Notes: generated by a model from the sequence alone, not told the origin. A DNA stretch of 64,000 nucleotides from Aliidiomarina indica (GCF_015354615.1 NZ_JACAVQ010000001.1:1-64000), one strand, 5' to 3'; positions 16,978-26,180 are shown, counted from the stretch's first letter. Made by a program: numbers and translations.

Positions 16978-19905
16978 ATGAAATACACGGAGAGTAGTAT
17001 CTGGCGAAATCTCGTCGGAATTCTAGTTGTTCTAGCGTTAACAGGCTGCTTTGGTAGTAGCAGCAGTCCTGAAGAACCTGATGAAACCCCCACATTCACG
17101 GTAACAGCGGTTGCTGAATCAGGTGGATCGATCGATCCAGCCACGCGAACTGTTGAGCAGGGGAGTACCACCACATTTACGGTAACCGCCGACGATGGCT
17201 TTGCTATCGATTCAGTGACAGGCTGTAATGGCTCGCTTGATGGTGAAACTTACACCACAGGCCAAATTACCGCCGCATGCACGGTGACTGCCACTTTCGA
17301 GGATATCGAACCACCGCAAATTACGCTGCTCGGTGACAACCCGATGGAGTTGATGCAAGGCGACCCCTTTGTCGATCCAGGCGCTGAGGCTATCGATAAT
17401 GTCGATGGCGAAGTGGAAGTGGAAGTCGAAGGAGAGGTGAATACGCAGGTCGCGGATACCTATATTCTCACCTACACGGCCACCGATAGCGCGGGCAATA
17501 GCGCATCGGAAGAACGTACGGTGATCGTCATGGAAACCTCACCGGAGACGACGCTCACCATGAACCGCTTTGGTGAAGGTAGCTTTGAAGTGTCGGTTGA
17601 TGGAGATACCGGCATTATGGTGTGTGAGGAAAGCCGGTCATGTTCATTCACGGTACGCACGGGCAGTGAAGTGACTGTGTCAGCTGCACCTGCTGCAGAT
17701 TGGGATTTCCACTCGTGGGGTGAGTGCCCCGGTAGCGACGATGTGCATTGTAGCTTTACCGCGCAAGGTTCGTCGGTTGTATCGGCCACTTTCTTGCAGG
17801 ATATGGATCCAGAAATGGCCGATGATGTGGTGGTGCTCAGCGAAGCGCAAGTAGATGCCATCATGAACTACGACTCGGCGAATCTTGTAATTACCTTCCA
17901 AGTAGGCGCGGATGTGAGTAACTTCGCTGTGGGCGATGTGATTGTGTCCTCAGGTGGTTCAACCACCACGGCTGATGATATCGCTGCGGATTCAGAGCAG
18001 ATATTTTTTGTTCGTCGGGTAACCAATATTATCGAGGTTCCGGGCGCGCCCACTCAGGTGCGGACTATTCGGGTTACTCTCGATGATGTCTTTGTGGATG
18101 GTTTTACCCACGTCTCCTTGACCAATCGTGCCGAAGTCGTCGACCCCAATAGTCTTCCACAAGGTGTGGAACTGGTTGCAGCCGACGATGATGAAATGAC
18201 GTTCTCGGTGAATCATATTATCTATGATGCCGACGAGGATGAGACCACGACCTACGATCAGGTTGCTCTCACCGGTTCGATTACCATCCATAGCCTCACG
18301 CCTGAATTAACCGTGAAATGGCCTCTTGAAGAAATGCGCATGTTGACCCATGCGGATATCACCGCGTCGCTGATGTTACGCATTGGTGATCAAGTGGGTG
18401 AACAAGAGCTTATGGGCTTAGTTCCTGAGATCACACTGCCGATGGCGCCTTACTTTATTGGTCCAGTTCCGGTCGTGCCTGAGCTGACCATTATGTATGG
18501 TGCGCGGATGGATACGCCGTTGATGCTGATGCCAATGGTGATGTCGCACAGTGATTACACGCTCGGCTTCCATTATGTGCGTGGTGAAGGCTATGAAAGT
18601 ATCGCGGGCTATGGCTTGAGCGGTGATTGGATGCTCGAAGAGTGGCCGCAAGAGGCAGTTCACGCGGACGCTGGTTTAGGCATTCGGGTCACCCATCGCA
18701 TCGCCGGTGAAGACGGTCCTTACTTTGAAGGGCTCGGTTATTCGGGGGCGCGCATTGTTGAGCGTCCAGCCGAAACAGGCTGTGCCTGGGACCTGGATGC
18801 ATATACTGGTTTGTGGGGCCGTGCGGGTGGTAATACCGATCTATTCGGACGTTCGCTCGACGTGGACTATCAAATTGTTGATACTCAGTTTGGTTTAGAG
18901 CTGGGTCGTCCTATGTGTGACGGCGTACCCGTAGATCCGATGCCAGAGCCGCCAGTGCCAGATACGATCGCTCTTGAGTTTGAGGGCAGTTCGCGGGCTA
19001 TGGTGAGCTGGAGTGTGAGCCATCCGGAGTATGTTGCTCGCTACTTTGTGTATGAATCGGGCGAAATCGTATCACGCGGATTGAGCTCTACCCAGTTTGT
19101 ACATCCAAACCGCGTTGCCGGCGAGGAGTACTGCTATCAGGTGAGCTCTGTAAACTATGATGGTGTGCATTCAGCGCGTAGTGCTGAAGTGTGTGCAACG
19201 GCGCCTATGCCGGATGTGCAGCCGCCTTCTGCACCCACGAACTTAACCATCGAAGCTTCGTCGACCACAGCTTTGAGCTTGAGCTGGGATGCATCGTCGG
19301 ATGATCACGGCGTCGCAGGCTATTTAGTGTTCTGGCATGTTCCTGATCGCCAACCGGTGATTATCGCGGACGTTGAGAGCACCGAGTACGTATCCTTGAG
19401 CTTAACTGCGGAAACTGAGTACTGTTACAGTATTGTGGCGTACGACGCTGCAGGTAATCTATCGGGCGCATCGGAAGTATCTTGTGAAACTACGTTGCCG
19501 GCGGATGAAGCTAACTGGATTATCTATCTGGCCTGTGTTGATCGTGAGTACTTGCTGCAAAACTATATCGATTTGGATGTGGATTATTCAACATCTGTAT
19601 CGGTAAGTGGCACCGGCAGAGACTACCCCGGCACGGAGTTGGCTTATACTTTGTTCGGCACCTACAACGCCGATAATCAGGTGCTGAGCGCGGATATTAC
19701 CTGGGTGTTTGAAGGTTCATCCACGCAGCGTCGTGATCGGTTCTCAGCTGATTTGAGTACCGGTGATACCGGCAACATTGTGGCGGATCAAATTGAGCAA
19801 ACTGGGTGTGATCTATGGATTCGCTTTGTACGCTCAGATATGCCGCAACCGAATGTTGACGTTTCAAGCGACAGCAGCGGTGGCATTTTATTTAATCACC
19901 ACTAA
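16978..19905 (+). CDS. Large multidomain surface lipoprotein
   Basis: Predicted lipoprotein of 975 aa; signal ends in the lipobox LTGC followed by a Ser-rich linker. Domains in order: a bacterial-repeat domain (SVTGCNGSLDGETY...), a DUF5011-like Ig domain (PPQITLLGDNPMELMQG...TATDSAGNSASEERTV, about residues 110-185), a second cysteine-bearing repeat domain (about 190-270), a central region of about 350 residues not recognised, two fibronectin type III domains (about 660-740 and 750-830, the second with PSAPTNLTIEASS), and a C-terminal beta domain. GAGG lies 8 bp before the ATG; an in-frame start 15 bp upstream lacks this. Probably cell-surface binding or adhesion; ligand unknown. Confidence 0.75.
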   Translation: MKYTESSIWRNLVGILVVLALTGCFGSSSSPEEPDETPTFTVTAVAESGGSIDPATRTVEQGSTTTFTVTADDGFAIDSVTGCNGSLDGETYTTGQITAACTVTATFEDIEPPQITLLGDNPMELMQGDPFVDPGAEAIDNVDGEVEVEVEGEVNTQVADTYILTYTATDSAGNSASEERTVIVMETSPETTLTMNRFGEGSFEVSVDGDTGIMVCEESRSCSFTVRTGSEVTVSAAPAADWDFHSWGECPGSDDVHCSFTAQGSSVVSATFLQDMDPEMADDVVVLSEAQVDAIMNYDSANLVITFQVGADVSNFAVGDVIVSSGGSTTTADDIAADSEQIFFVRRVTNIIEVPGAPTQVRTIRVTLDDVFVDGFTHVSLTNRAEVVDPNSLPQGVELVAADDDEMTFSVNHIIYDADEDETTTYDQVALTGSITIHSLTPELTVKWPLEEMRMLTHADITASLMLRIGDQVGEQELMGLVPEITLPMAPYFIGPVPVVPELTIMYGARMDTPLMLMPMVMSHSDYTLGFHYVRGEGYESIAGYGLSGDWMLEEWPQEAVHADAGLGIRVTHRIAGEDGPYFEGLGYSGARIVERPAETGCAWDLDAYTGLWGRAGGNTDLFGRSLDVDYQIVDTQFGLELGRPMCDGVPVDPMPEPPVPDTIALEFEGSSRAMVSWSVSHPEYVARYFVYESGEIVSRGLSSTQFVHPNRVAGEEYCYQVSSVNYDGVHSARSAEVCATAPMPDVQPPSAPTNLTIEASSTTALSLSWDASSDDHGVAGYLVFWHVPDRQPVIIADVESTEYVSLSLTAETEYCYSIVAYDAAGNLSGASEVSCETTLPADEANWIIYLACVDREYLLQNYIDLDVDYSTSVSVSGTGRDYPGTELAYTLFGTYNADNQVLSADITWVFEGSSTQRRDRFSADLSTGDTGNIVADQIEQTGCDLWIRFVRSDMPQPNVDVSSDSSGGILFNHH

Positions 19906-19918
19906 ACCTCGCTTCCTC

Positions 19919-19950
19919 AAAGGCTCACCCTCCCGGTGAGCCTTTTTTTT
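19919..19950 (+). terminator. Rho-independent terminator
   Basis: AGGCTCACC-CTCCC-GGTGAGCCT with a run of eight Ts, right after the lipoprotein gene. Confidence 0.95.
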
Positions 19951-19962
19951 ACCCAAAAACCC

Positions 19963-20030
19963 AGCTCCGCCCCAGGGGTGGAACTATTGAACTCACCACG
20001 AAAACAGAGTTGTACCCCTGGGGTGGAACT
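19963..20030. repeat. Family A palindrome pair (19963-19985, 20008-20030)
   Basis: Two copies only 22 bp apart. Triplets CCG/CCA (left end AGCT) and GTA/CCA. Confidence 0.9.
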
Positions 20031-20127
20031 GTTTTCGAGCGTGTGGGAGGAGGAGTTGGTCGCAGTTTGATTGCGGGGGCGCTAAGCTAGGGTAGTATCG
20101 GGGTATCTCAACAAGAGGGGAAAGTAC

Positions 20128-22167
20128 GTGAGATTATTAAATTCAGTTTTGATCCTGGTGGCGTTGTGGCTGCTGAGTGCTTCGGCGCTGGCGGAAAACA
20201 ACGTTCGACCGTTGCAATACGATGATGTGTTTCTATTAGAGTTTGCCTCAGATCCGGCGCCTGCGCCAAATGGGCAGACGATAGTGTTTGTACGTAATTG
20301 GATGGACCGCATGCAGGACCGTCGCCGCAGTACCTTGTGGACGGTGAATGCAGATGGCTCGAATTTACAGGCGCTTACTTCAAAAGAGCAGAATGCATCG
20401 CAGCCGGTGTGGTCGCCCGATGGTTCGCGGATTGCCTATGTGGCAGACGGGCAGATTCATATGTATTGGGTGGAGTCGGGACGCCAAGCCCAAATTAGCC
20501 ATCTGCAGCAGGGGCCCGGGAATTTGACTTGGTCGCCAGATGGTCGCTGGATTGCATTTTCTATGTTTGAGCCTCAGCGTCGCGCAAACCCGGTTTCGCT
20601 GCCGGGTCGTCCTGATGGCGCAAACTGGGCGGAAGCGCCTGTTTTTATTGAAGATATGAATTACCGTGCGGATGGCCGGGGCTATCTGCCGAGCGGCTAT
20701 CGTCATATTTATATGATGCCAGCTGAAGGTGGCACGCCAATTAAGCTGACCTCTGGCGACTTTGACCACGGTGGCAGCATGAGCTTTTCTGCTGATGGCA
20801 AATCGTTGTTTTTCAGTGCAAATCTCTATGAAGATTGGAAGTCGCAGCCGATTAACTCGGAAATATTCCGCTTGGATATCGAGTCTCGTAAGCTCACTCA
20901 GTTGACTGACCGAGATGGTCCGGATCATAGCCCCGTGGTATCGCCGGATGGTCGTATGATTGCCTTCGCTGGTGTTGATGATCGCCGCTTGGCACACCAG
21001 AATCATGGCCTTTATGTGATGAACATCGATGGCTCGAATGTGCGGGCGCTTACGGCGGACCTTGACCAACATATTCGTGATTTTAAGTGGACGTCGGATT
21101 CGCGCGGCCTTTACATTTATTACGACGCAAAGGGCAAGGGCACGCTGGCGCATCAGCCGTTGCGCGGTGATCGACGCGAACTAACCGATGAAGTGGGCGG
21201 GTTGGCTTACAGCCGTCCTTACTCGGGCGGTGATTTTGCGGTGCTTGCTGATGATCGTGTGGTATTCACGCAGGCGAGCACGCAGCGCCCGGCGGAGTTA
21301 GCGGTGTTGAGCCAGCCACGACGCTCAGTGCGCATTAACATGATTACCGATTTAAACCGCGACTTATTAATGAAGCGCGATATCGGCCAAGTTGAAGAGT
21401 TTTGGTACGAGTCGTCGGTGGATGAGAAGCCGATCCATGGCTGGATTATTTATCCGCCGGGCTTTGATGAAAGCAAAACTTACCCGTTGATTCTGGAAAT
21501 TCACGGCGGCCCGCACACGGCTTATGGCCCTTACTTTGCCATGGAGTTGCAGTTAATGGCGGCTCAGGGATATGTGGTTCTTTACACGAATCCGCGCGGC
21601 TCAACGAGTTACGGCGAAGACTTTGCCAATTTAATTCACCACAATTACCCGAGCCATGACCACGATGATTTGATGGATGGTGTGGATTCGGTAGTTGCGC
21701 GGGGCTTCATTAATGAAGATGAGCTCTTTATTACTGGCGGTTCCGGTGGCGGGGTGCTGACCACTTGGGCTATCGGCCATACCGATCGCTTCGCGGCCGC
21801 AGCGGCAATAAACCCGGTGATTAACTGGTATAGTTTTGTGTTAAGTGCTGATATGTATAATTATTTTACTCAGTATTGGTTCCCGGCATTGCCGTGGGAT
21901 GATCCTGAGCATTATCTGAAGCATTCGCCGATTTCCTACGTGGGCAATGTGACGACGCCGACTTTATTGTTTACTGGCGAGTCGGATCATCGCACGCCGA
22001 TTTCGGAAACCGAGCAGTACTATCAAGCATTGCAGCTGCGCGGTATTGATACGGCGATGGTGCGTATTCCCGGGGCGTCTCATGCCCTGCACACACGCCC
22101 ATCAAACCACATGGCAAAACCCGCTTACGTGATTTACTGGTTCGACAAATACCGCTCGAAACAGTAG
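20128..22167 (+). CDS. S9-family peptidase (acylaminoacyl/dipeptidyl peptidase type)
   Basis: Exported serine peptidase of 679 aa. Signal peptide MRLLNSVLILVALWLLSASALA, then TolB/WD40-like propeller repeats (VWSPDGSRIAYV, TWSPDGRWIAFS, SPDGRMIAFAG) to about residue 400, then an alpha/beta hydrolase domain. The catalytic triad is visible: Ser539 in GGSGGG, Asp620 in GESDHRTP and His652 in GASHALH. Members remove dipeptides or acylated residues from peptides in the periplasm. The start is a GTG preceded by AGAGGGG. The TAG stop lies in a family A palindrome. Confidence 0.92.
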   Translation: MRLLNSVLILVALWLLSASALAENNVRPLQYDDVFLLEFASDPAPAPNGQTIVFVRNWMDRMQDRRRSTLWTVNADGSNLQALTSKEQNASQPVWSPDGSRIAYVADGQIHMYWVESGRQAQISHLQQGPGNLTWSPDGRWIAFSMFEPQRRANPVSLPGRPDGANWAEAPVFIEDMNYRADGRGYLPSGYRHIYMMPAEGGTPIKLTSGDFDHGGSMSFSADGKSLFFSANLYEDWKSQPINSEIFRLDIESRKLTQLTDRDGPDHSPVVSPDGRMIAFAGVDDRRLAHQNHGLYVMNIDGSNVRALTADLDQHIRDFKWTSDSRGLYIYYDAKGKGTLAHQPLRGDRRELTDEVGGLAYSRPYSGGDFAVLADDRVVFTQASTQRPAELAVLSQPRRSVRINMITDLNRDLLMKRDIGQVEEFWYESSVDEKPIHGWIIYPPGFDESKTYPLILEIHGGPHTAYGPYFAMELQLMAAQGYVVLYTNPRGSTSYGEDFANLIHHNYPSHDHDDLMDGVDSVVARGFINEDELFITGGSGGGVLTTWAIGHTDRFAAAAAINPVINWYSFVLSADMYNYFTQYWFPALPWDDPEHYLKHSPISYVGNVTTPTLLFTGESDHRTPISETEQYYQALQLRGIDTAMVRIPGASHALHTRPSNHMAKPAYVIYWFDKYRSKQ

Positions 22168-22188
22168 TTCTGCCCCAGGGGCGGAGCT
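22166..22188. repeat. Family A palindrome (single) overlapping a stop codon
   Basis: Triplets CTG/CCG, right end AGCT instead of AACT. It begins inside the TAG of the S9 peptidase gene. A half family B sequence (TGCGTTGGCTAC) follows at about 22205. Confidence 0.85.
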
Positions 22189-22270
22189 CTGTTTTCGTGG
22201 TAAATGCGTTGGCTACATTGAGGTATCCGCGATACTATATAAATTGTGGATACGCGGGGGAGGTGCGCTA

Positions 22271-22807
22271 ATGTGGACAGCTGAACAACGTGAGGTACTT
22301 CAAGCGCTTGGCATTGATGCTGCGCTCTTTTTTGATATGCCTGAAGTATCAAACGCGGGTTCGCAGCTGCAGCGCAAGGAAGCACAACCTGAACTTGTGG
22401 AGCTGGAGCCCGAAGCCCCGAGCCCGGCTGACGCTGCGAAGCAGCCCGAAACCCCGAACCCGGCTGACGCTGCAAAGCAGCCCGAAGCCCCGAGCCCGGC
22501 TGACGCTGCGAAGCAGCCCGAAACCCCGAACCCGGGTCAACCTCCGAAGCAGCCTGAAGCCAGAATCCCGCATCTCTATAAACTCGGTCCCTGGGCGCTT
22601 GAATTTAGCCACGAGCTCCCGGTTGATCGCTACCCCTGGATTAATGATTTGGGTAGTTATATTGGCAGTAAGCCGTCTTTGATCAGCGCGACAGGCGATA
22701 AACTGGTGCAGGTGAACTGTGACGCTTACGCGAAGAAAGTGTTAAATGTGGATGAAAAAAAGGCTTTATGGGCGCTGCTGAAACCCGCTCTCGAGCAGAG
22801 GGGATAG
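22271..22807 (+). CDS. holD: DNA polymerase III psi subunit (HolD)-like with proline-rich repeat insert
   Basis: Protein of 178 aa, assigned to HolD from its start (MWTAEQREVLQALGIDAALF), a C-terminal segment ending near KKALWALLKP, and its place immediately before rimI, as in Escherichia coli. Psi links the clamp loader to chi and SSB. Between the N-terminal peptide that would contact chi and the folded domain lies an unusual linker: four 12-residue units (EAPSPADAAKQP / ETPNPADAAKQP alternating) encoded by a 36-bp tandem repeat at 22412-22555. Ending and length otherwise fit HolD (about 137 aa in E. coli). The assignment rests on weak similarity plus context. Confidence 0.6.
   Translation: MWTAEQREVLQALGIDAALFFDMPEVSNAGSQLQRKEAQPELVELEPEAPSPADAAKQPETPNPADAAKQPEAPSPADAAKQPETPNPGQPPKQPEARIPHLYKLGPWALEFSHELPVDRYPWINDLGSYIGSKPSLISATGDKLVQVNCDAYAKKVLNVDEKKALWALLKPALEQRG
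22412..22555 (+). repeat. 36-bp in-frame tandem repeat (4 units)
   Basis: Four 36-bp units, with alternating units most alike (72-bp higher-order period). The first three are nearly identical; the fourth diverges in its second half. It encodes the proline-rich linker of the HolD-like protein. Copy-number change would alter linker length without a frameshift. Confidence 0.9.
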
Positions 22808-22813
22808 GTCGTT

Positions 22814-23275
22814 ATGGCGTTGGTAATTGCACCCATTCACGGGCTGAGCCCTGATATGATGACCATCGAGCGTGCCGCTCACCGCGTGCCGTGGGGCGCC
22901 AATGTTTTTGGCAATTCATTTGGGCCGCGCTATCGTGTGATGGGGCTTTTTCTGCATGATCGGCTTGTGGGTTACACAGTATCGCACGTGTTGTTCGACG
23001 AGATTATGTTGATGAATATAGCCGTTGCGCCGGCGCATCACCGCAAGGGCTACGGCCAATTGCTGATGGATGATTTAATCGCTTTTGCTAGTGACGAGCA
23101 GGGGCAGCAGAAAGATATGCTTTTTCTTGAGGTGCGCGAGCATAACGAGTCGGCGATTCGGTTATATGAGCGGAATGGCTTCAAAGAGATTGGTCGGCGG
23201 CCGGGCTATTACCCTCCGGTCGTGCCCGGCGACGAACGCGAGACCGCGATCGTCATGAGCCGAACCACGTCTTAA
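22814..23275 (+). CDS. rimI: Ribosomal protein S18-alanine N-acetyltransferase RimI
   Basis: GNAT acetyltransferase of 153 aa that modifies the N terminus of ribosomal protein S18. The acetyl-CoA binding motif is in MNIAVAPAHHRKGYGQLLMD, followed by FLEVREHNESAIRLYERNGFKEIGRRPGYYP, a hallmark of RimI. It starts 6 bp after holD and probably shares its transcript. Its stop is 1 bp from the end of the convergent glycosyltransferase-like gene. Confidence 0.93.
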   Translation: MALVIAPIHGLSPDMMTIERAAHRVPWGANVFGNSFGPRYRVMGLFLHDRLVGYTVSHVLFDEIMLMNIAVAPAHHRKGYGQLLMDDLIAFASDEQGQQKDMLFLEVREHNESAIRLYERNGFKEIGRRPGYYPPVVPGDERETAIVMSRTTS

Positions 23276-23276
23276 T

Positions 23277-24020
23277 TTACTTCCAGTTATCAGCAACCCA
23301 TTGCACCGGCAACACGCGGCGATACCACTTACCGCTGCGGCCCGCGATCGCATCAGGCGGGTTTGGCTTGCCGTGGAATGCAACAATTTTCGCCCCTTTC
23401 GGAATTTGAGCTGGCTTAAACCAACTTGCGATTCCTTTTGGCATACAGTGGCGCTTGAAACTAACGCACCAGCCTGGAGGCCAATACTGAAGCTTGCCCT
23501 GCTTAGCTAAGTGGCTAGTGACATACTCTTGCTCGTTACGTACCTTCGCAAGCTCTGCCTCTTTGTTTTCTTTCAGCTTTTCAATAAGATCTGGGTGCGC
23601 GCCGATCGTGTATCGGTAGACCGAGGTGTTTCCGGTTTCATCGCGCTTGTCCCATTCTTTAATAACTCGAAACTCGCCTTCAGGCTCAAAAAAGCAATCA
23701 ATGTTATCGACAATTACGACATCGAGGTCGATAAATAATGTTGGGCCAACCAAGTCATAAAGGGGCTTTGCGAAGCTCGTTACTTTGAGCCAACCATGAC
23801 CAAATGACCACGGTGCGCGCTCGTCAAAATCTTTAAAGCCGACCTGAGGAATGTCTTTTACTTCGATATGCTCATCAATGCCTTCGCCGTCGTCGGTAAG
23901 ACAAACAAAGCGAAACGGTAGCGTGATGTTGCGCTTCACCATCGAGTACAGCTTGTTTACATAATCGGGACCGTATTTATTGCCCCATTTTATGCACAAA
24001 ATATTGACCGGTTGACTCAT
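23277..24020 (-). CDS. Probable glycosyltransferase (GT-A type)
   Basis: Protein of 247 aa without signal or membrane segment. FIDLDVVIVDN near residue 98 is a DxD-type nucleotide-sugar/metal motif, and the N terminus (VNILCIKWGNKYGPDYVNKLYSMVKRN) resembles GT8-like and related lipopolysaccharide transferases. A strong GAGAGGAA precedes the ATG. Same strand as the next glycosyltransferase gene, 130 bp away, and near kdkA, so a role in LPS core or capsule is likely. Donor and acceptor unknown. Confidence 0.6.
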   Translation of the reverse strand: MSQPVNILCIKWGNKYGPDYVNKLYSMVKRNITLPFRFVCLTDDGEGIDEHIEVKDIPQVGFKDFDERAPWSFGHGWLKVTSFAKPLYDLVGPTLFIDLDVVIVDNIDCFFEPEGEFRVIKEWDKRDETGNTSVYRYTIGAHPDLIEKLKENKEAELAKVRNEQEYVTSHLAKQGKLQYWPPGWCVSFKRHCMPKGIASWFKPAQIPKGAKIVAFHGKPNPPDAIAGRSGKWYRRVLPVQWVADNWK

Positions 24021-24099
24021 TTTTTCCTCTCTTGCAATGTTTCGAGCGACAATTATTCGAGTATATCAGCCTCAGCGCAATCACGCACAGCCAAAACAG

Positions 24100-24122
24100 A
24101 GTTCCACCCCAGGGGCGGAACT
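24100..24122. repeat. Family A palindrome (single)
   Basis: Triplets CCA/CCG; between the two minus-strand glycosyltransferase genes. Confidence 0.88.
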
Positions 24123-24150
24123 GTTGGGGCGAAACTATTGCATGGGCGGG

Positions 24151-25185
24151 TTAGGATTTGTAGAAGTTGGTGATGGCTTGGATGCTGGCGGCGGGGGCGT
24201 ATTTTGCCATGCCGTAGTCGATGCGTGGGCAGCCGTTTTGCTTGCACCGTTTTACTTGCTGAATCAGGGCGCTTTGCAGAGCGAGGGAGTCGCCGATGGG
24301 TAGTAAGGGCTGCACGAACTCGGGGTCGCCGGCGCTGCGCTGTCGCTCGCCTAAATGCAATGCACCTTGGGTGCGGGTGGCAATAATCGGAAGTCCAATT
24401 TGCATGGCTTCTAAAAAGACCAGTCCAAAAGGTTCGCTGCGTGCGGTGCTGACAAACACGTCAAAGGCCGACATCCATTCCCGCACGTTGGTCACGTAGC
24501 CTGGAAAAATAACCTGTCCGCCGCCTGCTTTTTCTAGTGCTGGCATTTGTGAACCGTGGCCAACAATGGCAAGGCGTGATCCCGAGATTTCCGCCCGTCG
24601 AAATGAGCGGACTAAATTCATCTGGTCCTTGCTCGGCTCCAACCGACCCACGGTGCCAATTAAAATCTCATCGTCGCCCACGCCATATTCTGCACGAATG
24701 CGGCGTCGCGCGTCGGGATCAACGTCAAAAGGCGCAATCCAATTATCTACATGCACGGTTTTCTTGCGGATATCGTCGGGCATGTGCGGTATTTGCCAAG
24801 GGGCAATGGCTATCAGACCATCGAGTTTGGCATGTTGTTGAGATTTGTAATGTACGTGCAATGAGCCAATCCGTTTCAATTCGCCCTGCATCGGGTGCAA
24901 CGCCTTGCAGCCATTACTCAAGTGGCCGTGAGCCACGTCGGGTTTGATTTGCCGCAGCAATTTGCGGGTAAGCCAGCGGGCAATTGGCGGAATGCCAGAA
25001 ACGTAATGCACGTGCACGGATTCATCGACTCGCGGTGCTATCGGATTAACTCTATTCTTGCGTCCGCGTTGATGCAAAATAAGATGCACCTCATGGCCCG
25101 CCTGCGCCTGCAAATGAGCAAGGCTCACGGCGTAGCGCTCACTTCCAGCAAATGACGAGGTGAGAATGATATGGGCGATCTTCAT
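24151..25185 (-). CDS. Glycosyltransferase family 4 (GT-B fold)
   Basis: Cytosolic or membrane-associated sugar transferase of 344 aa. The N-terminal domain begins KIAHIILTSSFAGSERYAVSLA; the C-terminal GT1 domain shows IGTVGRLEPSKDQMNLVRSF and the nucleotide-sugar motif SEPFGLVFLEAMQIGLPIIAT with the E-x7-E spacing. The genes around it (DxD glycosyltransferase, KDO kinase) point to LPS core assembly. AGGA precedes the ATG. The gene is divergent from kdkA, with 104 bp between. Confidence 0.85.
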   Translation of the reverse strand: MKIAHIILTSSFAGSERYAVSLAHLQAQAGHEVHLILHQRGRKNRVNPIAPRVDESVHVHYVSGIPPIARWLTRKLLRQIKPDVAHGHLSNGCKALHPMQGELKRIGSLHVHYKSQQHAKLDGLIAIAPWQIPHMPDDIRKKTVHVDNWIAPFDVDPDARRRIRAEYGVGDDEILIGTVGRLEPSKDQMNLVRSFRRAEISGSRLAIVGHGSQMPALEKAGGGQVIFPGYVTNVREWMSAFDVFVSTARSEPFGLVFLEAMQIGLPIIATRTQGALHLGERQRSAGDPEFVQPLLPIGDSLALQSALIQQVKRCKQNGCPRIDYGMAKYAPAASIQAITNFYKS

Positions 25186-25289
25186 GAAGTTATCCTAAAG
25201 TTTTCGTAAAACATCAGCGGGTTTCAATTATCCATCGGATACCGCACAATACACCAGTCAATAAATGTAAAATTTAGGTTAGGATAGCC

Positions 25290-26009
25290 ATGTCAGGATT
25301 ACAAAAGAAAGAAACGCCAGAGGCGGTTTTTTGGTGGGACCCGACCCGGAGCCCTGAGCCAGAAGAGCATCACTTTCAGCCCGCATGGTGGCAACAACAG
25401 GACCGCGTGATGGGCAGCTCCAAGGGCCGCAATATTGCGTGGTTTGTGGAAGGCGAGCAGGGCGCGATGGTGCTGCGTCACTATTATCGTGGCGGTCTTG
25501 TCGGAAAGATTCTGCACGATCAGTTTTGGCTAGAGCCGGTGGAAAAAAGTCGTGCCATGCGCGAGTTTCAATTATTGCAGTGGATGGCCGATGAAGGCTT
25601 GCCGGTGCCCCGTCCATGCGCCGCTCGTTATGCGCGCAGCGGTTTGATCTACCGTGCGGATTTGTTGATTGAAATGATTCCAAATAGCCGCGATATTTTC
25701 CGCATTATGACAGACCAAGGCCCTCTCGAAGCCGAGATTTGGCAGAAAGTGGGTGCTGCGGTGCGCGAGATGCATCGCCATGGTGTCTACCACTCGGATC
25801 TGAACTGCCACAATATTATGCTCGATAGCGATGAGAAAGTGTGGCTGATTGACTTTGATAAGTGCGAACGTCGCGAGCCGGGTGAGTGGCAGCAGGCCAA
25901 CTGCGAGCGTTTACTGCGGTCATTGCGTAAAGAGCTGGATAAAAACGAGAAATTCGGCTGGCAGGAAGCGCAATGGGATGATTTTTTGGCGGGTTATCAG
26001 CAGTCTTAG
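25290..26009 (+). CDS. kdkA: 3-deoxy-D-manno-octulosonic acid (KDO) kinase
   Basis: Kinase of 239 aa that phosphorylates KDO of lipid A-KDO with ATP at the inner membrane. Protein-kinase-like motifs are present: MVLRHYYRGGLVG in the N-lobe, the catalytic loop HSDLNCHNIML and the metal-binding LIDFDKCE. These match the Haemophilus-type KdkA family. Its presence suggests a core with a single phosphorylated KDO, as in Haemophilus and Vibrio. Confidence 0.9.
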   Translation: MSGLQKKETPEAVFWWDPTRSPEPEEHHFQPAWWQQQDRVMGSSKGRNIAWFVEGEQGAMVLRHYYRGGLVGKILHDQFWLEPVEKSRAMREFQLLQWMADEGLPVPRPCAARYARSGLIYRADLLIEMIPNSRDIFRIMTDQGPLEAEIWQKVGAAVREMHRHGVYHSDLNCHNIMLDSDEKVWLIDFDKCERREPGEWQQANCERLLRSLRKELDKNEKFGWQEAQWDDFLAGYQQS

Positions 26010-26042
26010 TGGTTAGCGCGGTTGGCAATCAGGGCCGCGAGG

Positions 26043-26096
26043 CCTCTAAGCCTTCTAAGGCCTCTAAGCCTTCTAAGTCCGCTAACCCCCCTAAGC
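26043..26096. repeat. 9-bp tandem repeat (6 units)
   Basis: Six degenerate 9-bp units of the type CCTCTAAGC / CTTCTAAGG, in the gap after kdkA. The same gap holds GTTTAGGG (26109-26118 area) and CCCCTAAAC (26160-26168 area) in inverted orientation. No coding function is apparent. Confidence 0.75.
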
Positions 26097-26180
26097 GCCA
26101 ACTCCAAGGTGTTTAGGGCTCGACATGACCCAGGGTATTTAGTGTTCCTGAGACCAAGCCCCTAAACCCCAACCCCAAAC

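Noticed and set aside
20380-21153. Long minus-strand open frame of 257 codons
   Set aside because: It lies fully opposite the S9 peptidase and its composition mirrors the sense codons; a shadow frame.
22349-22612. Minus-strand frame with regular Gly-Phe-Gly-Leu-Leu repeats
   Set aside because: It is the antisense reading of the 36-bp tandem repeat in the HolD-like gene; no ribosome-binding site.
23277-26009. Glycosyltransferase region as a horizontally acquired LPS island
   Set aside because: Base composition looks like the surroundings, family A repeats are present as elsewhere, and no mobility genes or direct repeats at tRNA-Trp were seen.
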